DNA of 64,000 nucleotides from Trichopria drosophilae (taxonomy: Eukaryota; Arthropoda; Insecta; Hymenoptera; Diapriidae). This document shows, one piece after another, positions 45,901-59,282 of the stretch. Below the pieces are notes generated by a model. That model ran no database searches. It saw only the letters and a program-made list of their open reading frames with translations, and had not been told where the DNA came from. Where the stretch lies: contig CM059586.1 in NCBI GenBank assembly GCA_030407085.1, positions 33,653,501 to 33,717,500 on the forward strand, written 5' to 3'. Made by a program: the position numbers and the translations under genes. Each line of letters begins with the position of its first letter. Position 1 is the stretch's first letter.

Positions 45901-46880
45901 GCCCATTCTACTTTAGACTTTTTTTACCTTTAACGACCTTAACTGAGATAAATTCGACCAAGTTCTTACAAAAGTAATGGTTTTCCCCTTCAAACAAATG
46001 TTCAAGTAACTTTTTGAAAATGAATGTTTTATGATAATAAGTTATACTACTTGTACACAAAAAATAACTTTATTTTTTGTAGCGAAACATAATCAAGGTC
46101 GTGCCATCACCAACGTAGTCCATCGCGAGCTTTCAGACAAATACAATAGCGCCTTCGATCGTCAGGTGTGATGCCGCTTCCCTTACCGCCACCTACCGTT
46201 TGAACTAGTACATACCCGTAGTGTATGGAAGTTTAAAATTAACAACCAGTAGGATTGTTTGCAACCGGAAAAATGAACTTGCAAAGAGCCATCAACTTTG
46301 GACATCCACAAGAGTACGTACTTTGTTACAGTTTTTGTACATTGTGCTCACCTTCTGCCCGTATGTGAAATCCAAAATTTCGGGTCCAATATGGTGGACA
46401 AATTTGTTTAAATTCATCGAATTCCGTTGAAACTCATCAATCAGAGGTTTTTTGCATAGTTGTTTACAAATTTAAAGAAGATTTAGAAAAATGTTAAAAA
46501 TACGCCGCTATATTGGATCCTTCATTTTGGATTTCTGGAAAATGACTTCAAATACAAATTTTGCTTTGTATTTATTACAGGTAAGCAGAAAAAAGTATTT
46601 TTTATCCTTGGGACCTCAGGATTCTAGGACAAAAATCCTATCTCAATATGCTCAACCTAACATGAGTAAACAAAATTTTGTTGGGTCATGTTATCCGAAC
46701 TTGAAGACTTCAGAAATTAAATCAATTCTAATCAATGGTTATTTACACGAGTACTTATTTCGACGATTTGAACGTGTCAACAAACTCGATTTGCACTAAT
46801 ACATGACTTTATTAAAAAGTTTATAAAAGTAATTTGGTTGTTGGCAAACATTGCTGGTTGAGTGGTTATACCCGACTTAT
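45901..46880. repeat. Intron with dispersed-repeat fragments (46365-46560)
   Basis: GGGTCCAATATGGTGGAC (46381) and ATATTGGATCCTTCATTTTGG (46510) are variants of the motif found in the 7591 MITE. The 102-codon plus frame, 46491-46799, starts inside this repeat and is not considered a gene. 46110-46210 is slightly GC-richer. Confidence 0.4.
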
Positions 46881-47215
46881 CCACCTACATGCGTTGTAAT
46901 GCTCACTAAAATAAAATGAAATAGGGCGAGAGATGAAGAACAGGGGGAGTGAGAAAGGAGCATACTTGCGACACGGGTGCAGGGGTGCAAGTGAGACGGA
47001 CAACACAGTATGTAGTAAACTCATCGACGCGTTTACACGCGCGTAATCCCAAGCAATCTCGAGAACGTAGCACAATCTCAGGAGTCTCAGGACACGTAAT
47101 CCTTCCAATTTCGGTGCTCAACTGTTCGTCAATTTATTTCGCGAGAAACGCGACAAGATTCCGTTTTGCCTACTCTTGTCACTCTTTCCATACACGTCAC
47201 CAAATTATGAGGTGA
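46881..47215. other. GC-richer island
   Basis: Open on both strands for 71-88 codons (GGTGCAGGGGTGCAAGTGAG near 46976, CGACGCGTTTACACGCGCG near 47024). No protein signal. Confidence 0.3.
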
Positions 47216-48050
47216 AAAATACAAAAAAATAGGTTTGTTTATTCAAAATCGGAGATAAAACACTAATATTAATTGAAACCACCAATAGTTTACCTCCAAA
47301 TTTAAGAAAAAATGAAGTCAGTATCTAAAAGGTAGCAGATAATGAAGGAGGGATGATGATGTAGTGAAATCGGCTGTCATGCAATGTCTATAATATCATG
47401 CGCATTATTAATTATTCAAACGTGGATTATATCGGGAAGTGGATTAGGGAATTGTGAATACATTTACACCATTCATATCAATATGAACACTAAGTTGGTT
47501 GTTTTCCCAACCAAACCCTTCCGATTTGAATAATCAAGCGAATCCGATCACGTCAATAGAGCACAAATAGTTTTGCTACGAGGTATACATTCAAAGTTGA
47601 TTACAACAATAATTTGTTAAATTAAAAAAATTAAAATATAATAATCAAGCCGACCTAAAAAAACAGAATTCCATCGGCAATCACCAGGTGGTATTTTAAA
47701 TCTGGAATTCACGCATGTGGTTTAGCAAAACAATAAAAGTGTACTATCAACATCTCCACGCATTTCCGTTATATTTTCAAAAGATCATTTCACGCAACTT
47801 ATAAAAAATACCATGCTCTCAATTTCAGAGGAACGGAATGAAGTTCCATTCTTTAAAATTTCGCATAGTCATATAGGGATCCGATACAATTATTTGTAGT
47901 CGGTTAGTGATCGACTATTTGGGGTGCGTTTCACATGTTATATTCGTTTTGGTGAACTGCTGGGATTCTTTCTTATATGAATAAAAAACTCCAAATAAAT
48001 CAATAAGTAACATAATATATATAATCGATACATAAACAAAAAAGTATAAA
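47216..48050. other. AT-rich intron
   Basis: Nothing recognised. Confidence 0.4.
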
Positions 48051-48420
48051 AAGTGTTCGTCAATTCTACTTATGAAATATTGGATACTGTTTCAAAAAAT
48101 GCGTATGCACGCCTCAGTTTACGATTTCTATCGAACGGGGGAACACACTGTCCTAAAGTGCATCGCGCTCGTAAAAGAGCGTCAGATTTCGCAGGTACGA
48201 ATATCTGCACTTCACGGCCATTCATTATTTATTCCGACTGTGATAAAAACCGCGAGAATTTATCGAGGAAATATTGAAATGCGAGACTTGGTTCGAGAGA
48301 GGAAATCCCTTTACAGTTGAACCATCCCTAACTTTTTACGAGATCGTGTACTTCAGGACGCGCTAGCCACTCGGTTGTATCCTATTGTGTCAGAAAAAAA
48401 TTTTCCCCTATCGAGTACAT
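48051..48420. other. GC-richer island
   Basis: Two overlapping plus frames (74 and 82 codons, 48053-48320) of unremarkable composition, ending in CTTTACAGTTGA. Possibly conserved non-coding sequence. Confidence 0.3.
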
Positions 48421-48555
48421 CATTTTTAAACGAAAACTTGAATGGCTGATATAGAACCTTTTTGTGTTTATGTTGTTTATTCTTAACAAAACTGGTTTTT
48501 ACATTCTTGTAATAAACCAGTTAATAGATAAATATCGTATCTATAATATTAATAT

Positions 48556-49622
48556 CATATCTGTGTTCATCATTATCGAACATATTCGTTATCATCCAAC
48601 ATCATCATCACTAATGTCGTGAAAATCCAACAAGATTTATGGCATAAACATCCAACATCATCATCGGCATTATCATAATCATCATTCGACACCATCATCA
48701 TCTAACTTTATCATCCAACATCATCATTATTAGTATGCGAACTAATTATTATCACCATACGATACCACCATCATTATCAGTACCATCGACCAAAACCAGC
48801 ATTGCATTCAGAATGACGTCATCGTTATAGATGTATATTATTAATTGACTTTGTCATCTAACATCATCATTATCATTATCATTATCGAACGTCCTCGTCA
48901 ATATAGAACATCAACATCAGTACGGTCGTCATGACAACCCGACTCAATCTTAATCATCGTTGGACACCATCATAGACCATCGTGATTATCATTTAAAATT
49001 TCACCAGCATCTCACAACATCAAACAGCTGTCATCATCCAACATCATCATCAGCATTATAATAATCCACATCCTAAATCATCATTAGATATCTTCGTTGT
49101 CATCTAATTTAATTATCAAATAGCGTCATTCTCGTTAGTGGACATCACCAATAGCATCTAACATCATTATCAGCATGATCGTAATGATCACCCGACACAA
49201 CCACCTTCATCATCATCCTACATCATCGTTATCATTATAGAATAAAAATATCATCTTCAGCATCGGACATCATGATCATCATCTATCATCAGCATGATCA
49301 TAATTATCAACTGGCTTCAGCATTCGACACCATCATCATCATCATCATCATCATCCAACAGCACCACTATTATCAGCATTCGAAAAAATCAGCAGCACGA
49401 TCATTCTCAGTATGATCGTAATAATCACTCTTCTTAATCATCATCATTCGACATCATCACCAGCATCTGTCAGCATCCGACATCATCCACATAATCATAA
49501 TCATCATCTGACTCCATCATTATACATCACGATCGTCATCCCACATCATTATTATCATCACCTGACACAATTGTCATCGTCATTCAACATTGCCGCCATC
49601 ATCATCATTATCTGACATCATC
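48556..49622 (+). repeat. Degenerate (ATC)n / (CAT)n tract, about 1 kb
   Basis: CATCATCATC and near variants (TTATCATC, AACATCATCATC) recur throughout. The purest run is about nine units at 49330-49357. Interspersed GACACCATC, CCAACATCATC and TCGACATC phrases suggest a longer composite unit. The 67-codon His-rich frame at 49412-49615 comes from the repeat. Confidence 0.85.
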
Positions 49623-50180
49623 AATATTGTTTTATATCTATCTGCGACGAACATAAAACTCATTGAAGCATAGGTCGTCTTAATTTGATAACTTGTTAAC
49701 TGAAAGCACAATTTATACAAATGACAATTTTCCGTAGCATTATTATTAATGCAGCCATGTTGAAATTCTCGATAATTGGCTAAATAGATAATAAGCAAAG
49801 TACTTAAAAAATAAACGTCCTGTTTGCCACAACGCAACTTTTCAGTAGAAAATGACGAAACAAGGTCTGAGCGCAAAAAGTGAAGCTGCCGACATTCATC
49901 AAACTTTGGATTGTGAGTGTATGAGACTTAAACAACAAATGTGTACAGACGCGAATCTCTAATTACCCTGGCCGATGTACTCTTAAATATAATTTCCTGG
50001 GGCAGTAAAAGCCTACCTCCACTCCTCATCTTTCAGCCTTCGCCATACTCTTCTCCTTTATTTCGCTTCTCCCCTATCGGTTGTTGCATTCCTTTCACCT
50101 CTTACGCGACCCCTAATAAGTTACGGCGCCCAACGCTCTTCTTTACTTCTTACTTCAATATTACCAGATAAATCGTCTCT
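49623..50180. other. Intron with a pyrimidine-rich patch (50000-50160)
   Basis: CTCCACTCCTCATCTTTCAG and similar. A 76-codon plus frame there is low-complexity. Nothing recognised. Confidence 0.3.
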
Positions 50181-52329
50181 CCTCTTTTAATTATCAAATT
50201 CTGGATTTCCGAATAAATAACAACTTATTTCTCATCCTTTAGTTCCTTTTCCTCCAAATGTATTTTTGTTATTAATTAACCTTTAATCAGGCATCCAGAG
50301 ATCTGATCTAAAATTCATGTTGAATTTTCGGTAACGTTTTCTGTAATTAATTCTGAGCTGCCAATCAGCAGTTAGTCATGGAATAGAGATTTTTAAATTC
50401 AACGGGATTCAAGAATCATATCGCTTTAAAGTTTCATACAATGGTGTAAAAGACATTCTCATTTTAATTTATGTTCCGACAAAACTTCTCCTGATCTCTT
50501 TTAAACAGATGATTTCATGATTCAGTAATGATGTAAACCCTATCTGATAACAATTCACATTTTATTACCTATTGTCAGAACGAACGGGGCATTTATGCCT
50601 CGATTAAACACATGAATAATAAAGAGTACGTATATATACATATTGTTAATAGTTTCATTGTTACGTTCATGATCATTTAATTATTGATAGTACACAAATT
50701 CAGATCAACATTTAATGTCAGAGCTCGATGAATATTTGTTTGCATTAATGAAAAGTATAATTGTGCTGGTCGAATCTTTAACTGACTGCGGACCTGGAGG
50801 ATTTTTCATGTACTAAACTATTTTTTTTTTGCAATTGGACAACTGTCAAGAGTACTTTCAGTTGCATGTTTTATGAAAATGACAATATTATTTTTTTATT
50901 CCGAATAATTTTAATTCAGTCGATCATATAGAATCTGTTGTTTATTGAAAATTTATTGACGTATTCTAATTGAAACATGAGAAAAATACAAAATATATTT
51001 GACACTAATAATAATTTTGAAAATTATTTTTATTCCAATTACTTATTTTCCTTTCACTCAAATTCGTTGAAAAATATTAGTTTTACACAGAAATAAATAT
51101 TTTTCAGAGTTTGATTTTGACAAAATGATTAAATTTTATTTATTAAGTTCTAATTTCGTAATTATTCGGCATTCACTGTAAGAATTGGTTATTTAGTGAT
51201 ATAAAAGTCATTCTGCGAACATCATATTTTAATTAAATTAAACAGCATTTTTATTTTGTTCAGCAGATTTTCCTATTCTGCACTAGAAACCCAATTTTGT
51301 ATAACATTGTTTTTTTTTTCGATAAAAGAAGTGCAAAAGTCGAATTGTGAGCAATATCTATAAAAAATAACTAACTTTTGAAGGTTGATACAATAAATAG
51401 AAATGAAAATATTGCAACGAAATAACATACAAATGCAACGAATAAGAATACAGAAAGTATGCACGCATTGTTGCGACAAACCCTTCGTGCTTTATCATTC
51501 CCGATAACCATTTCCTCGCATTAAGACATCAGAAGTAAATAGTCTGTAATTGATAACAAAATTATATGCTTTCACAAATGTCAGCAATTGACAATATGTT
51601 GTTAATTTGATAAAGAATACTGTATTTCCGGCATTTAGTGTAATTTAGTCGTTCGTACTTATATATAAATAATTTACAAGAAGTGTATTTGCCATTTATA
51701 ATAGAAAAATACTAACATTTAAGCCTTGTTATAAACTTCCGAATTATTAGTTGACCTCTTTTGAATATTGAAAACTATTGACTGAAAGTAATTTATTGGT
51801 GAAAATAATGAGAAAATTTAAATACAAATAAACGAGAATTTTTCATATTAGAAGCAATAAAATATCTGAAGTGAAATTTTGTTATATTGACGGTAACATT
51901 TCTTCCAGAAAAGTGTTTGTTTAAATCTCAAAATGAGACTCATAATGAAATTTTGCCACAGGTTTTTGTATCTGACGTGTTCAATGCATATTTTCTTCGA
52001 TGACCATTATGAAAAGAGAAATAAATGATAAAATATAATTGTCTCGATTTGTATCATCAATACGATTATTAATAACAAATAATAATAACAATTCAATTTT
52101 TGACAAACTGCAAAATTTGTTAAGACCAATTTATTTATAGAGGTTTTGTTTATTGCTGATTACATAACGAACGTTAATTTTTTCAAAAAGATACAATATG
52201 ATGGAAAAAAATAGTTTAAAATCACCTGCATTTAAACTAAATTTTATTACTCAATTGAATCTTGCAATCTTAAATATAAAGACATTAACTTGGAAAAAAT
52301 AATGCTTAAATGAAAAGATTTTCCAACTA
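50181..52329. other. AT-rich intron
   Basis: A poly-T run at 50819 and TTATTTT words only. Confidence 0.45.
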
Positions 52330-52500
52330 TTTATCATGCATATTAGATCCGCCATTTTGAATTTTTGATAACTGCCTGTGAATTTCATGATGAACGATCC
52401 TAGGCACAAACTCCGATAATCTACGAGTCTAGCCAATTCGAATTTTAACAAATTTGACCGCCATATTGAATTTGCCATTATGAAGGTTTTTTCAAATACC
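52330..52500. repeat. Dispersed-repeat fragment
   Basis: ATTAGATCCGCCATTTTGAA (52346) and GACCGCCATATTGAATTTGC (52457) match the core of the 7591 MITE body. Termini are absent. Confidence 0.5.
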
Positions 52501-52982
52501 TTCGTGATTTTTTTTCACTACACTCTTGTATAAAATAATAAAGTACCGTCAATTCTATAAGCTATATTTTATTTCTGGTATAGGATAATTATTTCCAATA
52601 TAGGGTAAAGCATTAAATTTCCAGTACATTTTTGTACAGCACGAGTGACAAACAGATTTTTGTATTTGACGAAGCACAGAGTACGTACTCATTTTTTTTC
52701 CTTGAACAAATTAGATGGTATCTTTGCAACATTTTTCAAACATAAAAAATCTTAACAAAATTATAAAAAGTTTTCACATTTTCCATGAATTAAATTAATT
52801 TTTTTAGAGTCTTGTTAAAGGTTTTTCTGGAGAGCAGACGAGTTGATGGTGTGTACACGCAACTGAAGAGGTCATTTTGGCCGATGGCCAAATTTAAAAT
52901 AAGACTGTTCCAAAAGTATTATCTAATTTGTTCACTAAAAGCACTTTCAATACCGTGTTTACATTTTTAAAGAAAGAAATAT
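52501..52982. other. AT-rich intron
   Basis: Nothing recognised. Confidence 0.4.
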
Positions 52983-53176
52983 GGGTAAGAGTTTAAAAAC
53001 GGACAAATCAAAAAGCCGACCGATCGGAAAATGGGCAGTCAAAAAACCAACACTTCAAAAAATGACTGTCCGCTTGTCCATGTGCATCTTTTTTTATGTG
53101 TCGACTTTTTTACCGCCTGCTTTTCGGCTTTAAGATCTTTTGGCTTTTTGATTTACCGGTTTTTCGACCTGGACCC
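52983..53176. mobile_element. Foldback element, third copy of the family
   Basis: The left end is GGGTAAGAGTTTAAAAACGG; the right end, read inward, is GGGTCCAGGTCGAAAAACCG. The arms hold about four or five units each of the CCGACC...TCAAAAAG type, inverted relative to each other (GCGGTAAAAAAGTCGAC on the right arm, read inward). At 194 bp it is the shortest copy. No clear target duplication. Confidence 0.65.
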
Positions 53177-53640
53177 AACAATGAATGTAAAACATAATAA
53201 CACAGATCGGCAAAATAATGGATTATGACAGTGCGAAAACCCGTTTTTGTTAAACTTGAGCTAAGGTCACACCGTGGAAAGATTTTTATTTTAATAAAAA
53301 AGGTGGTATTTAAAAAATACAATTCTTATTCTTCAATAAGCTTATATAAAAATTCATATATTAATTTTTTAGTACTTTCAAGTTTGTCTTACAGCAGTTT
53401 TTGCAATATTACTACACCCGGTAGATCTATGTAATTGAGCCACTGCAATGTCAATGAAACATCTTGATTTTAACTTATATGAAATACCAGTGACATTCAA
53501 TTTCAAGAACTTCTGAGAGTTTTTTACTTCGTTTTGTTTACTTTCAATAAATTCATTTATAAACGAAATTTGATATAAAATGAAAAATCTGGTGATCGCG
53601 TGTACACATCAGCAAACAGTTCAGTTAGGGTGGAAGTAAA
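53177..53640. other. AT-rich intron
   Basis: Nothing recognised. Confidence 0.4.
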
Positions 53641-54180
53641 TCATTTTTCGAGGACCCCACCAGTTGAAATTGATAACGCTTCATCAGTTGAATGACGCGT
53701 CGGTCGAATTTGCGAGCTAATTATTTCGAGAGCAGATGATTCGAATGCTTCGAGTTTATCGGTTAATCGGCGGTATTGCATAACCAAAGCTTTACGCTTA
53801 TAAAGCGCGCAAAGTAATGTCCGTCGAAAAGCGTGAAATTCACGCACGTGGCGATTGACGCGTGAGTAAATCGTGCTCCACACACAGAGAGATAGATCGC
53901 CAGAGGAGAGAAAGAGGAAGAGAGAGAAATGCGAACGCGTGGACGATGTCGGTTTGCGGTTCACCCGTGCCAGACCCACACTCTGATACCTCTGCGGTTA
54001 GCAACCATGCCGACATACCCGAGCTACCAACGAATCGCAATAACTTACCAACCCAAACAATGTCCGACATCTCGAAGACCAATGTTCGTCCTCCTAAACC
54101 CCCTCCTACTTTAAGGTGTATTACATTCATACTGATGATGCCTGACCAAATTCCCCCACAATCCACCAGACATCAATCCT
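53641..54180. other. GC-richer island with a protein-like plus frame
   Basis: The frame 53862-54185 is purine-rich at first. From about 53955 it reads GSPVPDPHSDTSAVSNHAD, then IPELPTNRNNLPTQT, then MSDISKTNVRPPKPPPTLR, up to a weak donor AAG/GTGTAT at 54115. The composition (Pro, Ser, Thr, Asn) resembles a disordered protein or a retroelement gag more than random sequence. There is no good acceptor and I know no match. The minus frame of 108-112 codons is less protein-like. Confidence 0.3.
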
Positions 54181-54770
54181 TATAACCTTCTAAAATTTTG
54201 ATGTTATTTTCCAAAAATATCCTATATATCACATCCTTCTTCTAGAGTCTCCAAAGCATCCTTTCGCGTTGAGGCTGTTTTTAGGAAATTTAGACATCAT
54301 CAGAAACTCCTGAGGATGTCATAAGAAGGATGTGCTGTATGGGATTCTCAGTAACTCTGATGATGAACTTGGCTATTGTACATCTCAGAAAGCCAAGCCA
54401 AATTAAAGTTGAACAACTGAAAGAACAGTTATGTTGCAACAGCCCAATTCTGGGCTGCCTCAGAACAACTCTTGGCCTGCGAGGAAATACGGCTCAAGCC
54501 CCGTGGCTATTTTTGAAGCAGACTTGTTATGTGACAATACAATGATTATGCTGCGCGACAACACTCCTGAACACAATCTATGCACATAGATATGGATGCT
54601 CATTAATCATGTACACATCTGGACAACACTGCAAGATGTTAGGCTCTGCGATCTAAGACTGAAGACCCATGGCTGCAACAGCAATTCAATGAACCTCATT
54701 CTGATAGAACTCATTTAAGCAGTGTGATCGATTCAAAAAATACATCCAATGTCTTGTGATACTCGAAATT
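54181..54770. other. Non-AT-rich block with hairpins, unidentified
   Basis: A perfect 12 bp inverted repeat, CACATCCTTCTT (54230-54241) and AAGAAGGATGTG (54323-54334), encloses a second GACATC...GATGTC stem. CAGCCCAATTCTGGGCTG is a 7 bp stem with a 4 nt loop at about 54440. Composition is close to balanced through to 54700, unlike the flanks. Possibly a structured RNA or a decayed transposon. Confidence 0.35.
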
Positions 54771-55480
54771 CACTTAGCGTAAAAATGAAATATTTATGAA
54801 ATACCCCGATCCATTGGTGAATGCTCGATTAAATCCGCCGCAAGTACGGGGTCGCTGCAAGTTTGACTGAAGCTCGATTTGTCCATCCCCCGAGCATCTG
54901 GAGGGTAGGCTAATGGAGCCGCATCTCTTGGGAAAGAATGTATACCTCGTCGACTTCAAGGGGTTTAGAGTTAAATACGAAAATGATTACAATTGACTAA
55001 GGCTCCCATTTTAAAGTCATCAGTGAGGATCGATTTCTTCAACTTGTCAGTAATGAAGGTTTATTTGTTCCGTCAGATAATTATCAAAAGCAGTATTAAT
55101 ACAAAATATGGAATCGAAATCATAGTGCATAGTCAATATCTAATCTGGAGAATGCAGGAACGAATACTTATTTTCTAGTCGTCTAATAACACTATGAGTA
55201 TGTAGGCTGCACTTTGCAGGAACTCTGTCCCATCAATTTCAAAAGTGATTGTTATTGCGAAGAAATCTACTCGCTTTTGCGCCCTTAAGGCGATCAATCG
55301 TAACGAATTAAGTGTTCTATATGCGTTCTGTATTCTTATCTCTCGATCGTAATAAATCTCGATTCCCTGACCCGCAATCACGACAAGATTCTTTCATACA
55401 TCGACGCCTCTTGACAGACGATTACGATAAATATGCATGTCGTTGAATCAGTGATTTCAATCGGTACATATGCTTCGTGT
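54771..55480. other. GC-richer intron sequence
   Basis: 54825-54950 is the richest (GCCGCAAGTACGGGGTCGC). Minus frames of 61 and 68 codons have no motif. Confidence 0.3.
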
Positions 55481-56984
55481 TCGCTTTTATTTCTGTCTGA
55501 TTTATTCATAACCTGCTAAATGCATTCTCGCATATTTCAAAGGAAATTCAAATGAGTCTTATGGAGACAGGGCTAAAACTAACCTTAGCTGGTGGAGCAA
55601 AATGTAATTAAAATTAACTATAGTAATACCCAACATATACTTGCTGTATTGGATAGTAATGTGTGATCCGGTAAGTCCTAGATTTCATTTATTCATCAGA
55701 GATGAAGTGATCTCGTTTATTCCACTGACATTTCTGAACTAAACTCTAAACAAATCTCTGCAGAAACGATGTTAGATAATGTAGAATGGGACATCATTTT
55801 ATATCTCTTTTTGGATTGATTCTTTAAACCTTTATCGACATTTGGATCATTCTTGATGGGTGCAATATCGAATACACTCGAAAAAAACTAGTAATGTGTG
55901 GGATGAAAAAAATGAGTCTCGACATATCTAGTGTCAGTAGATATTGCCATAACTCAGATCTCTTTTGATCATTTTTTTCGAAGGGTACCCTCAGATCAAA
56001 CTCTCGACAAGAATTTAATGAAAGGAATGAGGGGAGTCGGAGCTTTCGGTATGTGGTATACTGCAAGTATATTTTTTTCAGGTCGATTAAATGCGAACGG
56101 AACAAGCGAAAAAAAGATAAGGCCATCGCTATTGGTATCGATCTGGAAAAAGGACATTTTCGAAACACCATCAAGATATTTCTAGATCGGTTCGAAAACG
56201 GACATCTTCGAAATGGTCATCGACCTACACACATCATTGCACCGTGGGACGATGTGTCCACTTCACTCGGCGGGAATCGTGATTTATCGGAATTTCGCAT
56301 ACGAAATACGAAAGAGAGAAATTCACCGATACTAGCCAGAAAGGAAGGAAAGATGCAGAGGACGGGAGGGGGAGTTGGGCATACGGTTTATCTTAATGCC
56401 AAAATCAAATCAGCGCCGGTATGGAATTAGAGACGGCATTACGGGGCTATCAGCGCATATGCACCCTATGCGTCGTGCATCGCCCCTTTTCCCTGCAACA
56501 ATGCGCAGAGAAGGGCGAGAACAATGCTCGATAGGGAAACACGAGAATATGCGTACACATATCGGATGATATTACCGGACGCGGGCCCTCGCACGCTCCT
56601 TTTCCAAAGCCGCGACTCCACCGCTCGCTATTCGCATTCCGAACTAAATGCGATGACAGTCAAATTTCGCCTTTTGTGCCATAAACATATATGCGTTCTC
56701 AACGCGCCGCCCAGGCATTACCGTTTTTTCCTTCCGTCCCCAATCTACGCGTGGTATGCAGCCTTGATAGTAAATCTTACATGAGAATATGCGATTTCGA
56801 TGAACTCGACGCAGTGTGTAGAAAGCTTTGTTTTTAGTAGATGAAATCAATATCGACGTTTTCTTATCGAACACAAAAGAGAAAGGGTTAGGTCGACTTT
56901 GAAACCGATATAAAAAAAAACTTAATTGATATGCTGATAGAAAAAATGATGATTTTGAATTGACTTGAAATTTGTCACTAGGGG
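55481..56984. other. Intron with a large island at 56000-56780
   Basis: The island is CpG-containing (GGACGGGAGGGGGAG, CGACGCGTGG-like words, ACGCGCCGCCC) and open in overlapping frames of up to 125-127 codons on both strands. Overlap of long frames in opposite senses without motifs suggests absence of AT-rich stops rather than genes. Candidate regulatory sequence. Confidence 0.35.
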
Positions 56985-57424
56985 GTTTTTGGGATCGTAG
57001 ATTACGAATCCGGTGTCGAAATTTCAAAATTCAAAATTGCGGATTCAATATGACATATTTCTTGCATATTTACATCGTGAAGGCCGTCATATGGAAGCCG
57101 CCATTTTGAATATTATAAAACCAACATCGGATTCGTCATCAGCGACCTAAAAAACCATATTATACCAAAATTTCAAATCATTATCATAAAAAACAGCATC
57201 AATAATGAATTCTTTCGAAAAAAGCGTGATTTTTTCATGTTTTTTTATTTATAGATGATACACAATAAATAATTACATCTTAATAACTGCGTTTATATAT
57301 TCTTCTATCACCATAGTAACAGAAAATACCAAACAAAAAGCGATTGAAATACGTTAACTGAAATTTAAATTAGCAAAATCAAAGAAATCGAGGTGGTAAC
57401 GTAGGTTACCACTATGCCGTAATG
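56985..57424. mobile_element. Decayed piggyBac-like MITE (related to 7591-8259)
   Basis: The right end, GGTGGTAACGTAGG...TTACCACTATGCCG and TAATGGG, is followed by TTAA (57425-57428). It matches the subterminal hairpin and end of the 7591 element (GGTGGCATCGGGTGATGCCA, then TTATGCCGCAAAGGG). The body repeats the same motif: ATTACGAATCCGG near 57001, AAAATTCAAAATTGCGG near 57028, GCCGCCATTTTGAAT near 57098 and ATTCGTCATCAGCGAC near 57131. The left terminus is not identifiable, so its start is approximate. Confidence 0.65.
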
Positions 57425-57428
57425 GGTT

Positions 57429-59282
57429 AAACTTATATTCCACTTTTGACCTTCATAAAAGTTAACCTAAAAATATGTAATATAATCATCTCTTAAAATA
57501 CCGATTAATGTTGAAAAAGGTGACATGACTTCTCAAATACTTTTTTGCAGGAATAATATTTTAACCCGTTTATCTCGCTGATCATAATTTATATCGTTTC
57601 TACATAGAAACAACAAAATAATATACATTTGTTCGCTTCATATAAGATATTTCATTAATATGACTAAAAAGGATTTTGGAGGAAAAAAGTGCCCTACTAT
57701 ATTACATATGTTACAATAAATAAATAAAAAAATTACTTTCTGAATGGCAAGGTATGAGCCAAACGTTTTATATACGTTTTATATATAGATATATAGATAA
57801 TTGAAAAAATACTACGAAAGTTGTCTTATCTGCATCATACTACTTAAGTAGAAGACTCAGCCAATGAATTCTTTTTGGTGAAAAAAAATCTGACCTCAAA
57901 ATTGTATTTTTCTCCCTATATCGAGGGAGTAAAAAAGCACTTTCTCTCCCTAGGGAGAAAATAACAATATGGAATTAACTTACTAAACAATTACAATTTT
58001 TGTTAAATAAGGCGACTTGGCAAACTTTATGATGTACAACTAAATAAAATATTTAATGATCGAAATAATGACCAACTATAGTCCAAAAAGAAATAAATTT
58101 AAAAAAAAAGCATTACTAATTTTCACGAAATATAAGTGCGACAAAACTAAACAAATGAAAATTAATATTTAATCATCTTTATTCATGAATAAAACAATGT
58201 TATTGTGTTTTTTTCACCTTATTATTACAAGTTCTTTCGCAATAATTTTCGGATTTCTCTATATTTTGAAAATTAATAAAATTGCGATAAAAATTGCAGC
58301 AAAAGATCGTGTAAAACTAACGTAAAATGCACATTTGATTTTCTTATGAAAACAGACAGAAACAGACAAAATTAATAAATAAACAACATTGAAATTGCAA
58401 CTGCCTTGAAAACTTTTTAGAAAAAAAAAAACATTTTTGTAAAATGAAACGTACGCATCTCTGTAATCGACGAAAAGAATAAAATTAAAAAATAGAATTT
58501 TTAATAAGAGAGGAATTTTATGGATACCAAATAAGAAAATATGTCGTATTAGTATAAATTACAACTTTAATACTAGGTTTTATAGTAAAAATTTAAAAAT
58601 AATCTTGCTCTGTATCATAAATACCTTATATTTAGTTACACACTATTATTCATTTGTAAACGTAATTTTGTTTTAAATCAATTTAATAAATTAATCATTT
58701 TTTTCGTATTAACTACGAGTTTCCTTAAAAATTATCTACACAGAAAACAAATTCAATAATCCATAGAAAATATTTACTTGAAATGGATAAATATTATCTT
58801 CAATCAATACTTATATTTTTTATCAAATTAAATCGTTTATTGGAAATAAACATTTTAAACCATTAAACACTTGATTGAAATAAATAATTTCACATAAGTG
58901 TAGTTTGTCCAACAACCACTAAATTTATTGTCTCTAAAATAATTCAGGAAATTGTAATTTTCTTAAAACATAATTTTCTTAAAAGAAAGTACATATTATA
59001 ATGAAATTATATAACGAAAATATATTAAGAATAAGCACTAAAGTACAACACTGTTTTCGTGTGAAAGAAACGTATTTTTTAATATTTTATTAACCAAAAA
59101 AACTAATGACCGTATTATTATTGGTAAACAAAGTATATAATTTTTGTATTTTCTTTTTGTTTTTTAGGGCAATGTAAACATAACAATTAAAAATCAATAT
59201 GTTGTAGGGTCGATAATAATAAATAAGAACTCAGGGTTGGAAAATGCAAAATAGCGGATCTAAGATGGCGGACAGACTGTAA
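57429..59282. other. Very AT-rich intron
   Basis: A tiny palindromic patch, CTCCCTATATCGAGGGAG (57911-57928), and CTCCCTAGGGAG (57947-57958) stand out. GCGGATCTAAGATGGCGGAC (59253) is another fragment of the dispersed motif, next to the foldback end. Confidence 0.4.

Noticed and set aside
46491..46799. 102-codon plus frame
   Set aside because: Begins inside a fragment of the dispersed repeat, and the translation has no family features.
49412..49615. His-rich 67-codon frame
   Set aside because: Direct translation of the (ATC)n tract.
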